A DNA stretch of 64,000 nucleotides from Phylloscopus collybita (GCA_027886175.1 JAJNNQ010000013.1:5289501-5353500); one strand, 5' to 3'. Counted from the stretch's first letter, positions 14,064 to 28,478 are shown. Translations and numbers: made by a program. Notes: a model not told the origin generated them from the letters alone.

Positions 14064-15255
14064 TGCTGGTTTTGGCTGGAATAGAGTTTTCTTTACAGTG
14101 GCTAGTATAGGGCCGTGTAACACCCTGTCTTGGGTTATGGAACCAAAAATGTGTACTCTATTTCATTTGTTGAAAGCAGTTGGGAAGATGTTTTTTCTTT
14201 ATCTCTTCTAACTCTGGGAGAAGGGGCTGGGTGCCTTCTGATAATGGGCCAGCTGTTAAAACCAGGTGGGGCAGTGTTTCTTATCTCTTTCACCACCTGT
14301 CCTCCCTCCAGGGGGATATCTTCTGCTAATGGGCCATTAAGGCTCACCAAGGACAGCACACATTCCATCATCCCATTGTGAGATGCTCCACCCAGTGGGG
14401 AGAGCCAACCATTCCTACCTGGATAAAACTGAGACGTAGGAACACGTGGGATCTGGTTCCACTGGATTCCCAGAGGAAGACTGGACCCTTCTCACCATCA
14501 CTGGACCCTTTTCTACAGGATCATTTCTACTTCAACAGAACCACATCTGCCACTCCAGAAGGACTCACTTTTGGACTGTTTCAAACACCCTGACCAATAG
14601 GGTGTCAGGTTGTAGTTCTGACTCTGTCAGGGTTTTCTAGGATTGTTGTTTGTTTGCTTGTTTGTTTTGGGTTTTGTTTGTTACTGCTACATTTGTTTGT
14701 TTGTTTTGTTTTTTTAACATTCCTAGTAAAGAACTGTTATTCCTATTCCCAAGTCTTTGCCAAGAAGACTTAATTGCAAAATTATAATGGGGGGGGGGGG
14801 GGGGGGTGGGGGGGGGTGTGAGAGTTTTACATTCTCCATTCCAAGGGAAACTCCAGCTTTCTCTGGCAGATACCTGTCTTTCCAAACCAAGACACACCCC
14901 CATCAATGAGGAGACTGAGGAGGCACAAGGAGCTGGGAGGGGACACAGCCAGGATAGCTGACCCCAACTGACCAAAGGGATACCAAATGGCATCATGATC
15001 AGCATCTAAAGCTGGGGGATAGAAGAGGGGAGTGGGAACATTTGAGGTGATGTTTTGTCTTCCCAAGCCACTGTGGTGTGTAACAGACCCCGTCTGTCTT
15101 GGGGATGGCTGAACACCTGCCTGCCCACGGGAAGCAGTGAATTAATTCCTTGTTTTGCTTTGTTTGTTAATTCCAATTCTCCCCTCCATCCCACCTGGGG
15201 TAGTGAGCCAACAGCTGTGTGGTGTTTTGTTGCTAGTTGGGGTTATACCACACCA
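14064..15255. mobile_element. Older LTR interrupted by the 14126-14894 LTR
   Basis: The 62 bases before the inner LTR (CTGGTTTTGGCTGGAATAGAG and following) and the 361 bases after it (GGAGCTGGGAGGGGACACAG, then TAGTGAGCCAACAGCTGTGT, ending in GGGGTTATACCACACCA) read as the two halves of one avian retroviral LTR that I recognise by those phrases. The inner LTR split it, so the outer copy is older. Its ends are approximate and I could not find a convincing target duplication around it. No viral coding sequence remains. Confidence 0.75.
14126..14894 (+). mobile_element. Solo LTR of an endogenous retrovirus, 5-bp target duplication
   Basis: This 769-bp element has TG...CA ends with short terminal inverted repeats (TGTCTTGGGTT at the left; AACCAAGACA at the right) and is flanked by CACCC on both sides (14121-14125 and 14895-14899). 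A 5-bp duplication suits ERVL-type integration. Orientation is taken as plus because a TATA-like GGATAAAA (about 14421) precedes an AGTAAAG polyadenylation-like signal (about 14726). It contains a G-run tract near the right end (14789-14816). It shares long near-identical blocks with the LTR at 30359 (for example CATCCCATTGTGAGATGCTC). No internal viral genes are present, so it is a recombined solo LTR. It resembles LTR families I know from songbirds; the family name would need a repeat library. Confidence 0.88.
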
Positions 15256-16477
15256 ATGTTTCCAGCAATTAGGTTTTACAACTATTTATTACAGTAAGTG
15301 ATCCTTACAAGCTGCATTTTGATTGTCAAGTTTAAGCATTAATATTTCTTCTAGTTACCTTGGATTTGGAGCTTTTTTCCTAAGTAATTTAGGCATCCAA
15401 ACACAAGTTTGGTCAGCATATCAAAAACATCTGTCTGCAGATAAGGCACAAAACACAGGACAATATGGGCCATTTAAAAGTTGTTGCTGGAAGCCAGAGA
15501 TGATATTCCAGAATTTAAAATGGCTTTAGACACCTATGCTCATCTCAATATCTTCCTCAAGTAAGAATTTAAATTTAAAAAATTAAGAAGAAAACCCACC
15601 ACCTTTAAGCAAATTTATTTCACTAGTCTTACGTAAGACATAAAAATGTTGATCCAAGAGCCTGAAGCTGAAACCAAATGTCTCTTAGATTCATCTCTTA
15701 AAACTCTCTGAACCTAAATATGAAGCAATGTAAATTTTCTGTTGTATTTTTAGAAATAAAACAGATTAAAACAAGATGATCTGACAAGCTCAGTAATAAG
15801 TAGAACAAACCATGGCCAGACACAGAACAGTTCCATCCACTCAACACAATTTACCATCAGGAAAATTTTACAATTTCCTGCTTCACCATTAAAATATAAA
15901 ACCAATCTTAACAGTAGGACTGAGTAAAACAAGTAGTAGTTTGTCCCAGCAACCACACAAACCTGTACCTTGAAAGGAAACTGCAGAGCATAAAGAAGAG
16001 ATGAAGCTAAGTTTGCTTGATGGCAACACAAAGAATTCTGCATCTGAAGAAACCTCCAGAGAGCTGGTTCTGAAGCAGGTTTTTACAATTATCAAGCCTT
16101 AATACCCATTAGGAGGAAAGTGGTAACAACCTTGCAGAACTTTTAGAGATCTCTTCACACCTTTGACTTGATTTACAGCACATATGAATTTCATTTGTGA
16201 TCCAAGGAGAGATTATTTCTACCAAAAGAGTGAAATAGAAAGTACCTACAGGATTTTTACGATTATAAAGCACAACCAAGCTAAGCACATTTCAGCACTC
16301 AGGAAAAGAAGAAAAACAATAGCTCAGAGGGAGCAAATGTTTTTATGCAGCAATATGGTGATTACATACCCAGACCTCATTGTTCCATGATTAGACAGAC
16401 CAAAAAAATCAATTTAAAATTGCTCATCTAAATGTACTTTTGAAACTCTTAGGTATGACTCCAAAGATGAATACTTC

Positions 16478-16518
16478 ATACATACACATACACGCACATA
16501 CACAACTACACACATACA
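16478..16518. repeat. ACATAC/CACA-rich microsatellite
   Basis: Imperfect repeats of CATACA and CACA units. Confidence 0.8.
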
Positions 16519-17474
16519 AAATCCCATTTTGAAAATTCTTTACACACTCCCCTTTAGGCCTTGGGCAAAATTTAAGATAATGCTGTTTTGTAGCACTTTT
16601 CCTGATTTACAAGAAATATTTCATTATTTAAAAGAAAACCCCTGGTGAGCAAAAGCAGGCATCTCCAGTGAGGTTTAAAAACTTGTGGTCTATTTATTTA
16701 TTACATGTGGGCTTTCTAATTATCAGTGGTAAATAATTACTGTGATCCTGAAGAGCAGAGTGATCTGGCTATACTTTCAGGGACAGCACTGCAACTTTCC
16801 CTTTCCCATCTGATGTAAATGAGATGTAACTGACTCAGGTAAGAAATGGATACTGAAAAGAAACTGTAACCCTCACTCATTTTATGTATGCATCACCACT
16901 TTTAAACATAGTGAACACTTTTTCTCCCTCTTCCACCTAATTTGTGGGATTTGCTGTGAGAAAATGGTGATGTTAGTGATCCTGAGAAGAAAACTGTCCA
17001 TGCCACCTAAATATTGTATACAGTATCTTTGTTATATAGTTACGTGATGAGTCAAGCTTGCTATGAGGAAGAATTGCTTGTTTTTGCAAATAGAATGATA
17101 ATCTGAGGGCAAGACTCTAGAAATATAATACTCCTATTTAATAAAAAATTCTTTTAAAATAATTTTTTAAAGTCCTGAAAGACATTTGAAGGTCTACATG
17201 AGGCTCCAACAACTGTGTAGTTATTCATCAGCTAGCAAAACAAGGTCAATTCCTCAGACATACCATCCTTAACTAAATCAAAATAACCCCCCATGTTCTC
17301 CCCTTGTGGACTACAACAGAGTAAGAGAGATTAATTTAAACATTGAAGACTATCTTCAGGGAGGAGAAGTAAATCTTCAGTACTAAAAGAAAGGAGAAAG
17401 TTCTCCCTCTACTGCCACCAAAATACTTACAAGCATTCTTTCCAGGTAGAGTTGAAATCTGGAAATTCAACCAA

Positions 17475-18295
17475 AAATCATGGAAACAGTAATTCAGGCT
17501 GGAAGGTGCCTCAGGAGGTCCCTTGCAGAAACTATACTTCAAAATAGACTCAGTGAGGTCAGTCCCTGGTACTCAGTAATTCAAATCTCTGAAGACAAAA
17601 GATCACATAACCTCTCCATCACGTAGTAATGGAGAAAACCTTCTACACCCATCTAATCTGAATCACTCCTGTTTCAATTTAGGCACTGCCCAGCATCCAA
17701 CTCCATCTTCTGGTCTATAACCCTCATAGGCACTGAGAGTCCACCTCTTCTCCAAATTGAGAAAGGTCAATTCCAGCTGACTCTCCTAGAAGGGCAAGTG
17801 CCCACCATGATGGTTTTTGCTGAATGCATTCCAGTTTATCAGCAACCTTCCCTTATCAGGAACCTAAAAGTGGATGCAATATAATTTGATGTAATGTAAT
17901 GGGTGCTTAATAATCAGGGAGGATAATCTCTTGCCTTGATCTACTGGCTGTGTGCCTGGTGATGCAGCCCAAGATGCTCTTGGCCAACTCCCTTCCTTGT
18001 CAGGGAACTGCTGTCTGCTGGCAACCCCAGGGCCTTTCCCGCAGAGCTGCTCCCCCAAGCCCCTCTGCTCTCAGCTCATGCTCCTGCCAGGAGCTCTTCC
18101 TTCCCAGGTGCAAGGCTTGGCATTTGTCCCTGCTGAACATCTTCATCTTCTTGACATAGCACTCCTCCTGCTTTCTAGGAATCCCTGCATACCAGCCCTT
18201 CCCTCAAGCCATCACCTGGTCACCCTCCCCATCCTTGTGTCACCTGCTAACATGGTAAGAGTGCACCACACTGCCTGCTCCAGTCACTGCTAAGG
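17475..18295 (-). mobile_element. CR1 LINE fragment, 3' ORF/UTR region
   Basis: This is a long, old, minus-oriented CR1 fragment. The low-coordinate end resembles the CR1 3' tail (AATTCAGGCTGGAAGGTGCC). Higher up are diverged versions of CR1 phrases: GATGCAGCCCAAGATGCTCT, CTTGGCCAACTCCCTTCCTT, and GCAAGGCTTGGCATTTGTCC followed by CTGCTGAACATCTTCATC. Short open frames over it are remnants or chance; none codes for intact reverse transcriptase. Confidence 0.78.
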
Positions 18296-21200
18296 ACAGG
18301 TCCCATGTGAGGGATTGCCACGTGACTCCACATAGTGGGGATGCTTAACCACCACCCTCAGACTCAGACCATGCAATTAGTTTTTTATTTACTTAGTTGT
18401 CCCTTAATCCAGCTCAATTCCAATTGCTTGGCCTGCTGGGCCTACAAAGAAAAAATAAAAAAAATAAAGAATAAGAGAAAGAGAAAGAAGCAGAAATAGG
18501 AGACTGGGAAGACATAGTGGGAAAAAAAAACAACAAAACAAGACTCCTTTCAACAGCAGCACAGACCAATGCTGGATAAAAACAGTAGAGTACCCAAAGT
18601 TACAGTGCATTAATGTCCTGCCTTAATTGCTTCTACTCTTGAAACCAGACCTCAGCTTATGCAAGCTTAGATGGAGACATTCAAATCACCACCACCATTT
18701 GTGGAGTTACAGGCATTTCACTGTTTTGTTAAAATACTTTTAAGTTGCATTAGATCAGTATGAGATCAGAATTTCAAGTTCAAAGAAAGCCTCACTTTCA
18801 GAAAACTTTCCAAACTTTCTTCCTTTCCTCTATACCTTTTTCTTCGACACTCAGCCTAAAAAATATGCACATTCCAGGTATCAGCAACATATTTTCAAAC
18901 CTACAGATAAAATGCTGAGAATGCTGAAGAGAGGCAGGTTTATCACACACATCAAAGGAAAGGTGGCTGTGCATAAGTCTCTTTAAGCTTAGATGGTGTG
19001 ACAAAAACTTGAAATGCACATTTGGCAGTTAGATGCTTCAGCAGTAACAATTATAAATATAGATTTTGGGGGAGAGAGAGTAAATTTAATTACTGCCAAA
19101 TTTCATACAAAAGAAAAACAGTAAGTCTAACCATCTGAACAGCTTTATTCAGACCGTGAATGAAGAGCTTTCTCAGGTTAGCAGTTGGCCAATTTGCTCA
19201 TCTGCATGAGGCTTCTTGACATGTTTCATTGTACTAACTTGGTTGTGATATTTAACATCCTAAAGCTGTAGTAAGGCCATGTAATCAACTTTGTGAGCTA
19301 GACTATGCATGGTTACACTTTCCATTTGAGTGAGGAAGCGTCTCCCAAAGCTGAATTAATTAGCTTTACTTATACCACGTCTGTTGCAATGTTCAGATGA
19401 CTTAGAATATCTAACAGCAATTTGATATTTGCTGTTACTTTCAGATAGGATAAGAAATCCAAAGAACAGTTTGTATGTACTACAAGTCATGTAGATAGCA
19501 TATTGCTATCTAAAGCACAAATCTGAGCAATTTTGCAGGTAGAAAAAAAGAAGTGATCACTCTTGTTTACAGGGAAAAGTCTGCTTTTAATTCCTGCTGG
19601 ATAGCATGGATATACATGTGGCCTCTAAGGGATTATCCAGTTTTCCTACACAATTACCCAGGTGATCCCCCCACACTACCTTATCATTATTTTTCTAAAG
19701 GAGGTTTCAAAACAAAGAAATAACTATTGTGTAGCCATTAAGAACTAATATGCCACACCTACTTTCCAATAATAAAAATTATTTCCAAAATAATGTAAAA
19801 TGGTTTTTTTTGGGTACTTCCAAGTAGCATGCTATGATAATAACAATTTCCAGGATGATAGTCAGTCATAAGCAATTGGGCAACCATATCATGTTTATCA
19901 CAGGCCTGTAGCAAAAATGTTTTATGGAAACCATCACACCTTTCATCAGCAGATAAGTTCACCTTCCCAAACTTGATGGGTGGGGGTTATTTGATAGCTG
20001 GTTCTGCAGATTTTTGAGAGCTTAGGAGCTTGTGGGTGGAAAGCAAGGAAGGATTACCTCCGTAAGTACTATGAATCATGATGTGCTACATTAATAAATG
20101 GATCCTAATAAATTAAATATAACATGAATACATGCAAGAGCAAGCACAATAGTTCTTTTAACCATTTTTCAGCACTGCAAGCTACTTTGTAACAACACTA
20201 CAGAACAGAAGGATCCCACAGAAGCATGAGGACAATAACATGCAGGCAGTGGTGAAAAAGCTGGTTTATGTATGTATCATAAACATCAACTAGATTTTCC
20301 CTTTTTACCTGATTTCTGTATCAACTATTCAAATGCAAATTCTTTCAAATGGGAAAAATATCCTGTTACAGGGCTCAGGTTGTGTTTGGTCATGTGTACA
20401 TCTGTATGAACTGCAGAAGGATGTGAGAGTTAACAGTTCTGGGTGGTGTTTCTTTAAGCAGCTCATTAGTAGAAGCAGCCTCAAAACTGTGCCATGGACA
20501 CTGCTATTTGCAACATGAGGAACATCCAATTACTGGTTACATCCAGCTCATCAGCTGAATCAGAAGTCAATTAGTAATTTTTTTTCCAAAGTGTACATAT
20601 GTTTAGGGTTGTGTGGGAAAGAAAGGAGATTTTAATTCTACCCTCAAATCCAGGCTGGCAGACCACCATGAGCAAAAGTGTACATGGTTAATTTGACAGT
20701 GCCCAAGAAATAATTTTTAAATCCATCATCAGGCTCAAGAAATACAAAGGCTACCTGCAACACTGCCATGTAACCTGCATGAATAATTATTACACCTGAT
20801 TAGAAGAAAAAGGAAATCTGTATCTTCCATTTTCCTAAGACAGCTGCTATTAAGTTTTTCCCATCACTTAAATTTTCACCATTTTTCTGTGAAAATATCT
20901 TGTTAAAACAAGATTGTCTTTCCTTTAGCATAGGCAAGAAGTCTGTTTGATCTAGTTGGTTACAAGCTGCATGATTGTCTCTCCTTAAGAAAATGCAGTA
21001 TAAATATATAAAAAATAATTAATGTAGCATGAGAAGAACTAAGCACACAAAAAATGTGGTCTTTTGTGTTCTATAAGAATCCAAAGTCCATGTTTAAGAT
21101 CTACACTGACATTTTCTTGCACTGTATGACAATAACCACACAGCCTCAGAGATCTAAACTGCTTTTCTAACATTCAGTTCACATCCTCAAAAGCCAATAA

Positions 21201-23253
21201 ACAACTTTTCAAAATTTGTTGGCAGAGATGAAAAGGCACAGATTGTACAAGCACTCTCCTACCCCTACTCAGAACGGCATATGATTCTGCTTATAAAACA
21301 CAAATTATTTATCTTCTACAGTATTGCCTTACAGAAGGGCTGAAATTTGTTGGATTTTTTTGCAGGGAGGAAAGAAGAAGTAGGGAGAAAATAAAAAGAA
21401 AGAAAAGGGAAAAAAAAGAGAAAGAAAATAAAAGGATTTGTATATACTATTCTTGGGTAAACCTAATCAAGACAAATTAAGGTTCTATGTGTGGGATTAG
21501 GAAACGAGGACAATATTATCCAAGAGAATGCCTGGTCAATGCCAACATGTTAAGAAAGCTTTTCTCTCTACAGACCTGACAAGACAAGCAGGAAGAGGAG
21601 CTAATTCACTCTGATGGCCTGTGTAAGACCTAAAGGATTTTTTTCCATTTTTTTTTCCATCAACTATGTTAGGTATTTATCTTCCTTAATGCCTGTAACA
21701 TTATTTCCTTAATTGCTGTACAGAGATAATGAGATCATAATTTACAGGAACTATACATATGAACTGAGAAAAGTGTAAAGAGATATGAATACATGTATTA
21801 CTTTAAATTATTAAAGCATTTTAATTTATTAATTCTGAAGCCAGGAGGAAAAACAAACAAACAAAACAGTGTAGGAATAAACATCACCTTGTATTAACTA
21901 TTCAAATTTTAATACATATGCTATTCCCAACTAAACCAATGAAGTTTTTCATCTACTCTCAGTACTTTGCTTTGTAGACAACATGTTCAAATACCATTTT
22001 TGTTGCAGCAAGTAAAATATCAAACATCTCCACTTAGTCATCTCTTACATGGTTAATCTTCAGTATTCTGATTCTGGCTTTTTTTCCTCTTATTAAAAGC
22101 AAAAATTAAAAATTAAAAGAAAGGGGAGAGCGTTATGAAGGCAGATTAAGCTAGCCCCCATTTGAAGGCAAATATAAATATAAAAGCTGTCCATATATCA
22201 AAATCTTTTTTCTTGTATAATACTTGGCAACTGAGTCCTTGGCCTCTCAAGGGCTTACTGAGAACATGTATATGAAATCCTGCATCAGGATTTCAGTCCT
22301 GACAGCAGCATCAGTCAAAGGATCTGCCTAAAGGCACTGCCCCACAGCAGAGGGCCACAGCACCCTGTAGGGTCTAGGTTACAGGTCACCGACTCTGCCA
22401 ACACTATTTCTATTCTGGTTTAAGCCAAAACAAGGTTGCACTTTTAATACAGGAAACTGAAACATGACTCCCTTCAGCATTGCATATCACTGTCACAATC
22501 CCCCACATAAACAAGAACAGACAAAAATTACTTCTATCATTCAGCATAACAAAAATGAGAAGATAGTTAACTTAGTTGTGCTGGTTTTGGATAGATGTTT
22601 AACCTGTTGTACAAGCAGAAAAGGTACATGCACTCACATAACCCCTGGATATATGCAAATATAGTGCTCTATGCATAGCTCAGCGGCTCTGCTACCTGCA
22701 CAGAGAAGACATCCTATACACTGTGATAAATCCTCAAACAGATTTTGGATTCAGGCAGTAGGTGACAGTCAAAATCAACTACTTAGCTCCCTGAAGCCTT
22801 TTAGGAATTTGATAACGTAGAACAGGCTTTTACTGAAAAAATTGAGCTTTTTACCACTCAGACTTTTTTTGCTCATGGGAGTGATGTATTCTACATCAGC
22901 ACAAAACAATCTCTCTGCAAGGACCACAGAAGCATTTCTTGCATATCAAAACCAGAAGCAAAGCAGACTCACACTACAAATCTTCACTTGTCCAGAGAGG
23001 ATTACAAACAGTAGCTGAGGTAAAACCCAAAATATTGATCAAACAGACAAACTGCACTGCAAAATAGCACAGCCATTCCAGCCACCTACTTCATGTGGTT
23101 TGGGCCATGACAAACTCAACATATTTGCTGACTTTGAGTCCTGTTACTTGTGCAGGCTACCTTTAACAGAAAGAGAGTTTACAGATAAATTACACAGCTA
23201 CCTTAGACATTCATCTTATCTGCTGCTTCTGCCTAGCCCATAATACCTCACAC

Positions 23254-23280
23254 CATATACATATACATATACATATACAT
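23254..23280. repeat. (CATATA)n microsatellite
   Basis: Four and a half perfect hexamer units. Confidence 0.92.
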
Positions 23281-24034
23281 GCACACACAGAACTGCATGA
23301 ACCAGCTTGGGGAGGGAGCATTACACTGTGCTCACACACAGCATAGCCCAGGCTAAAAAGCTCCACCTCTATCAGCATGTGTGCAGTTACAGGCATGCAT
23401 GAGTATCACCAAAGGCAATTATTGCACACTTCATTCCACTGCAGAATACAGACATTCAGGAATTACTGCTGGTATCAGTAATCATCAGACCTGATTCCCA
23501 AATTACACATTTAACTGCCACTGCATGATGAGAAAGTCTTTCTATATTAATAGTGAGTTTACATCAATCAGATTTATAAATTATATAAACTACTGATTCA
23601 ATTAGACTATCAGAGAATTCTTTGAAGATGTGAACCACCTCTCTAGTTGGAGCTTTACAGATAGAGATAACCTAGCAATGATTTTGTAGTCTAAAATTTA
23701 TGCCTCAAGTGTTTTGGTGCAATGGGGGTGCACTGGGAAGAAAGTGGGAAAAGTCACTTAAAATTAGGAGCCAAGGGGGAAAAAAAAGACATAGAACCAT
23801 TTGAGATTACAGAAATTTATTTATCTTCATGAGACAAAAAGTTATGATCAATAATATCAATTTAAGTACTACAAGTATTTTAAGAGTACAAAAAAACCAG
23901 TGTAGTATCACTTGCATGCACAACTAAGAAACATGAAAGAGGCAGGAAAGCAGCTGAGAGAAAACAGTTACATGTTTTCCACAAATCAAAAGAAACCCTG
24001 AACAAGTACAGTAATGATGGCATGTGTATTTAAA

Positions 24035-24082
24035 CTTGACCATGAGGAAATGAATCCTAACATTCATTTCCTCATGGTCAAG
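24035..24082. repeat. Perfect 21-bp inverted repeat (hairpin), 6-nt loop
   Basis: The arms are CTTGACCATGAGGAAATGAAT (24035-24055, 21 nt; shown here only to identify the arm) and its exact reverse complement at 24062-24082, with loop CCTAAC. Confidence 0.95.
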
Positions 24083-26417
24083 GGAACACAGGGAAATAGG
24101 GGAATGCACAATGGTTTGGCAATTTTCTGTGAATACTCTCTCCTTCTAAAGACTCGAATGTGAAAAATTTATTTTGGGAGTAGACCTCAAAAAAGTGACA
24201 CCTTTGGTACCCTACTGAGCTTTACCAAGGAAACTTACTAAATAAATACTTCTGGTATTTACGTAATAAAAATAAAAACTGAGCTTCATATATCTATTAA
24301 ACAGTTTTAAGCATAAACATGAACTGATATTTTACAACTTTCCACTCTTCACAGCAAATTCACAGAATTAATCCAGATTTTAGGTTTAGTTTGTTTTTCC
24401 ATTCAGAGAAATTGGCAGCAATGTATTCAAGCCTCTTAAATTCTGTGTTCAGAAAAAAAGATTGTTGAATTTGAAAGAAAATTAATCTACACACACTTGC
24501 CCAAAATGATAAGTTTATACTTTGGAGGTATAAAAATGAAGGTAGCAGTAACTAGCTAGACAGTCCATGGAAAAATTCAGATGTATACAAATTTTACAGA
24601 GCAGACAATTTTTTATATGAGAAGAGGCCACACATGATCCAAACACAGATCACCATACACAGGTGAAAAAAAATGTGCTTATGCAAGTTTTCCATAAGAG
24701 CTAAGAACTCCTAAACTTATGAACTTAGTTATAAATCCATTCATCCACTAAGAGAAGATCATTAACATTCTCAACCTAACAAGCCATTCTGCACCAAAGG
24801 AAGAGCCTGAACAGACACAGAAGTTAATAATTCTACAAGATACTTGGGGCTGACAGTAAACTTGTTAATGAGACAATATAACTACTAATTCTAAATGTCA
24901 GTCACAAAAAAAAAAAATACTCAGATATTGTCAGAAGCAAAACGTTCCTCATTACTGGTTCTTTATTGCTTTCACTGTTGAAGAGAGAAAACATTCACAA
25001 GTTCTTGAACAAAAATCAAATGAAGAAAACACATAATTTATGACACTACCCAAAGCACCCTTGAAAAGAATAATTGGGAGCCTTGAGACAAGTTTTTCCT
25101 TGGTGACAAGGAAGTAGTTTTCAGCAAGGCTTGCTGTATTTCAGCAAGTTCTGATTTTTTTTCCTCTCTTCAAATAAATTGCAACTGATGGCATTCTCTT
25201 GGGTAAATGAAGGAAAACTTGATGTTCCCTTGTCTCAGAAGATCAAAGAGATCACGTCTTCCCCACAAAAAACCCCAAGCTCATTTTCAGTGAAAGTGAT
25301 AGACTAATATAGGTGCCTTAGCATAAAAGCTACTCTGCCACTGATTAAGGAATTTGTTATCTCTAGCATCCTTAAACAGTCCTCCTAGGGTGTGTCTCTC
25401 CCACATCACAGACTTCAGGATTCCCAGAAGCAACACAACATACCTGAATTTGCTGCTGCTTAGTTTACATGTCTCTATCAGATGACTGTAAATAAGTATT
25501 AACATGTAAAATTCCAGCAACAGCAACACTGGAACCTACACACCTACATTTCCTGGCTTACTATATTTGGTTTTGTCTCTCTTCACCACCCCAACTTCAA
25601 AACAAACCCAAGGGCCTTCTGACGAGTTGCTCACAGACAGAGACTTCTGAAAAACCTATCCTGTCCTCAAAAAGAGGGCAACTATGTGAGATCAAAACTA
25701 ATTTTCTCCTAATTCTTGGTGTGTGTGGACAGAGACAACAGAGCCAGGGACACTGAGCTGCAAACAAAACACTGGTTTATATTTACAGAAGCCTTGGGAT
25801 TAACAAGGCTCACTGAACCAGTTACACGAGCCTGCTCACTCACTCCTCAGGCATATCTAGCAGCCAAGCCCTCTTCCTTACATCCAGTTCAGGAGATTCT
25901 CCTGCCTTTCATTCCCAGCTCTGCCTTTCCAGGCTCTAGCTCCTTTTTCTCCTATCCAACTGGAAAAATGCTCTCTTTCATCACAGGGTGATATCAACAG
26001 ATCGCTTTTCTCAGCAGCAAGAGAGGCCTTCTCACCAAGTGCAATTGAAAAAATGAACTGTAACCTAACAGAAAACTTCCCAAAAGCCACAAGATTCCAT
26101 GGAAGTGTTACTTACACTACTGTAAGAGACACAAATCAATTGAGCTCTTGAGCTCCAAAGACTTATTTTGTTTTGGTTTTTTTTCACCAACATGACCCCT
26201 AAGCAACCCCAAAAAACTATTTGCCATGGGGTTGATTTTTGTGGTTTGGAACTTTTTTTTTAAAGAAACTGTGAATTATTTCAACATTTAAAATTATCAA
26301 GGCAGAGAAAATGGGTTGTGCGCAGTAGAAGAGTTAATATCTGCCTCTTGGGTTCATTTCAGCCAAGATGCTTCTAACTGAACACAAGCTGCAAAATGGG
26401 TATCAAGGGAAGCAGTG

Positions 26418-26515
26418 AAAAAAAACAAAAACCAACCAACCAACCAAAAAAAAAAAAAAAAAAACCACCAAAAAAAAAAAAAAAAAACACAAAAAAAACT
26501 CACAAAAAAAAATCA
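26418..26515. repeat. A-rich low-complexity tract
   Basis: Long A runs broken by AACC units and single C bases. Confidence 0.9.
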
Positions 26516-27982
26516 AGATTGCAAATAAAATCTCAACATCAGTCAAAACATAATTTTTATGCTAAGACATTATGTGACTAGAATTAGGTAACAGGAAAAG
26601 TCATCTTAAAGTGATTTTTCAGAAAAAGGATTGTGGTTAAAGAAACATTTATTATTTATTAATAACTGTTTCGTTTGATGTACAAGAACTACTACCATGA
26701 AAAAGAATTACATAAAAAAAAAATCCACCAAGTTTCTGGTTGTGTTACAATCTGATTGGACAAAAATTGTCCAGTATAGTATTCTATAAATGTTTTGAAT
26801 TATCTGAGTCAAATATGTGATTAAGATAACAGGACACTGAAGAGCACAAGTTGTTTTAAATATTTTACTCTGGAGCCCTTTCCTGAACCCCAAGGGTCTC
26901 CACACCCATAACTTTTTTCATACAACTTTCTAAATGGTACTTTTTTGATTATTGAAGAGGGCAGTAAAAATTCTTGTGTTTTTTCTGGAGCTGAGTGTTA
27001 AGAATACCATGCAACAGCAACCATATGCTGAAAAACCTGATGACACATGAAAGGAATTCACATTTCAGTTCTGTGTATCTTTGGGAACATCAGTGAGCAA
27101 TCTGCTAAACACTACTGCTCAAGTTAAGCTCATTTTCTTAACATCTTCAATGATACCTGCTAACCTGCTGCTCTGCTGAAATAAAATGCCTCTCAAAAAT
27201 TAGATGGAATATTAACAGCTTCATTCTCTCAGATGCATCTGGAGTGTTGGCAGTTAACACAGACAATATGCAAAATATTCCTCCCCTCAACTACACAGCA
27301 CCTTTAAGTGAAGGTAAGGAGGCTCAGCAGCAGCTAAACTGCCCTGCAAGATCAGGCCGTTTCCAGGAATGCTGGAACATTCTTGATAGTATATAGAAAA
27401 TAAACCAAATATGTTTGTAAGGTGCTTTGAGCTCTTTTAACGGCAACTATAAAAACATATTGGCATATTAAATATTTTTCACCAACTTTAATAAGAATTC
27501 TAATAGGAGCATTGCTTTACAGGCAAAAACACCTGAAGTACAGAGAGAATACTGGATTTGTTTCTGATTGCAACACAATAATGTCATACAAAGGTCAGAA
27601 ATGAGTACAGACTCCAACATTTGATAATAAAGTTTAGTGGGCACAGCAGCGTTCAGTCAAAGACAGGATCTTGGAGGTCTTTTCCCGCCCTACCTATTGT
27701 CTAACCAGGAATCACTAGCAGGACTCTTCTCCTCCTAGATATCTATCAAGTACAAAAATTCTGTAGCAGAAACACCATTTTACAAAGCAATGTGACATGA
27801 AATGTCACTGATCAAGAGCAAAAGAATAAAAGTTTTTAAAATGTGTAACAAGATGTAAAGCCAGTAAGTGATCTCTTAAAAGAACAACTGAGATTGAATA
27901 TGATTTTTTACACAGCTTCTGTAATCTAGAAAAATTTAATTTTACCTTTCATCTCAGTCAAAGAAACAAATATCTCAGAGGG

Positions 27983-28013
27983 TTTTTTTTTGTTTTGTTT
28001 TGTTTTGTTTTTA
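27983..28013. repeat. (GTTTT)n tract
   Basis: T run followed by four GTTTT-type units. Confidence 0.9.
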
Positions 28014-28414
28014 TTTGAGTACTGTCTCATTCACAAAGAATATCAACTGTGTTAATGAGAAAAAAAATACATTCTGCATGGGCTTTATCACAGGCCCAGA
28101 AATATTCTTGGCACTTGGTCAGCATCTCAGCACACCTAAATGAAACAAACCCTCTTAATAAATCAGAAGATGAAGGACTCCAACAACAGTAATTTTTTTT
28201 TATATCCTCACCAGATGGTTGACTAGGCAAAAGCTGGCTGAGGAGTTGCAATAAGAGAATGACTTCAGACACAGTATGATAACACATGATCAGATAAAGA
28301 ACTTAAAGTGCAGAGAACTGCAAAAAATGGCAGCACGCACTCAGGTCATTCCACTCAGCTTCAAGCAACTGAATAAACCTCAAATATCATATGGCTTTTG
28401 GAATGATCCTTGTG

Positions 28415-28478
28415 CAGGGCCAGGAGTTGGACCCAATTGTGTCCCTTGTAATACAGAACATTCTATGATTCTATGATA
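28415..28478 (+). mobile_element. CR1 LINE 3' terminus (short)
   Basis: GTGCAGGGCCAGGAGTTGGA continuing to ACATTCTATGATTCTATGAT is the extreme CR1 3' end, with its ATTCTATG repeat intact; the 5' side is truncated. Confidence 0.85.
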
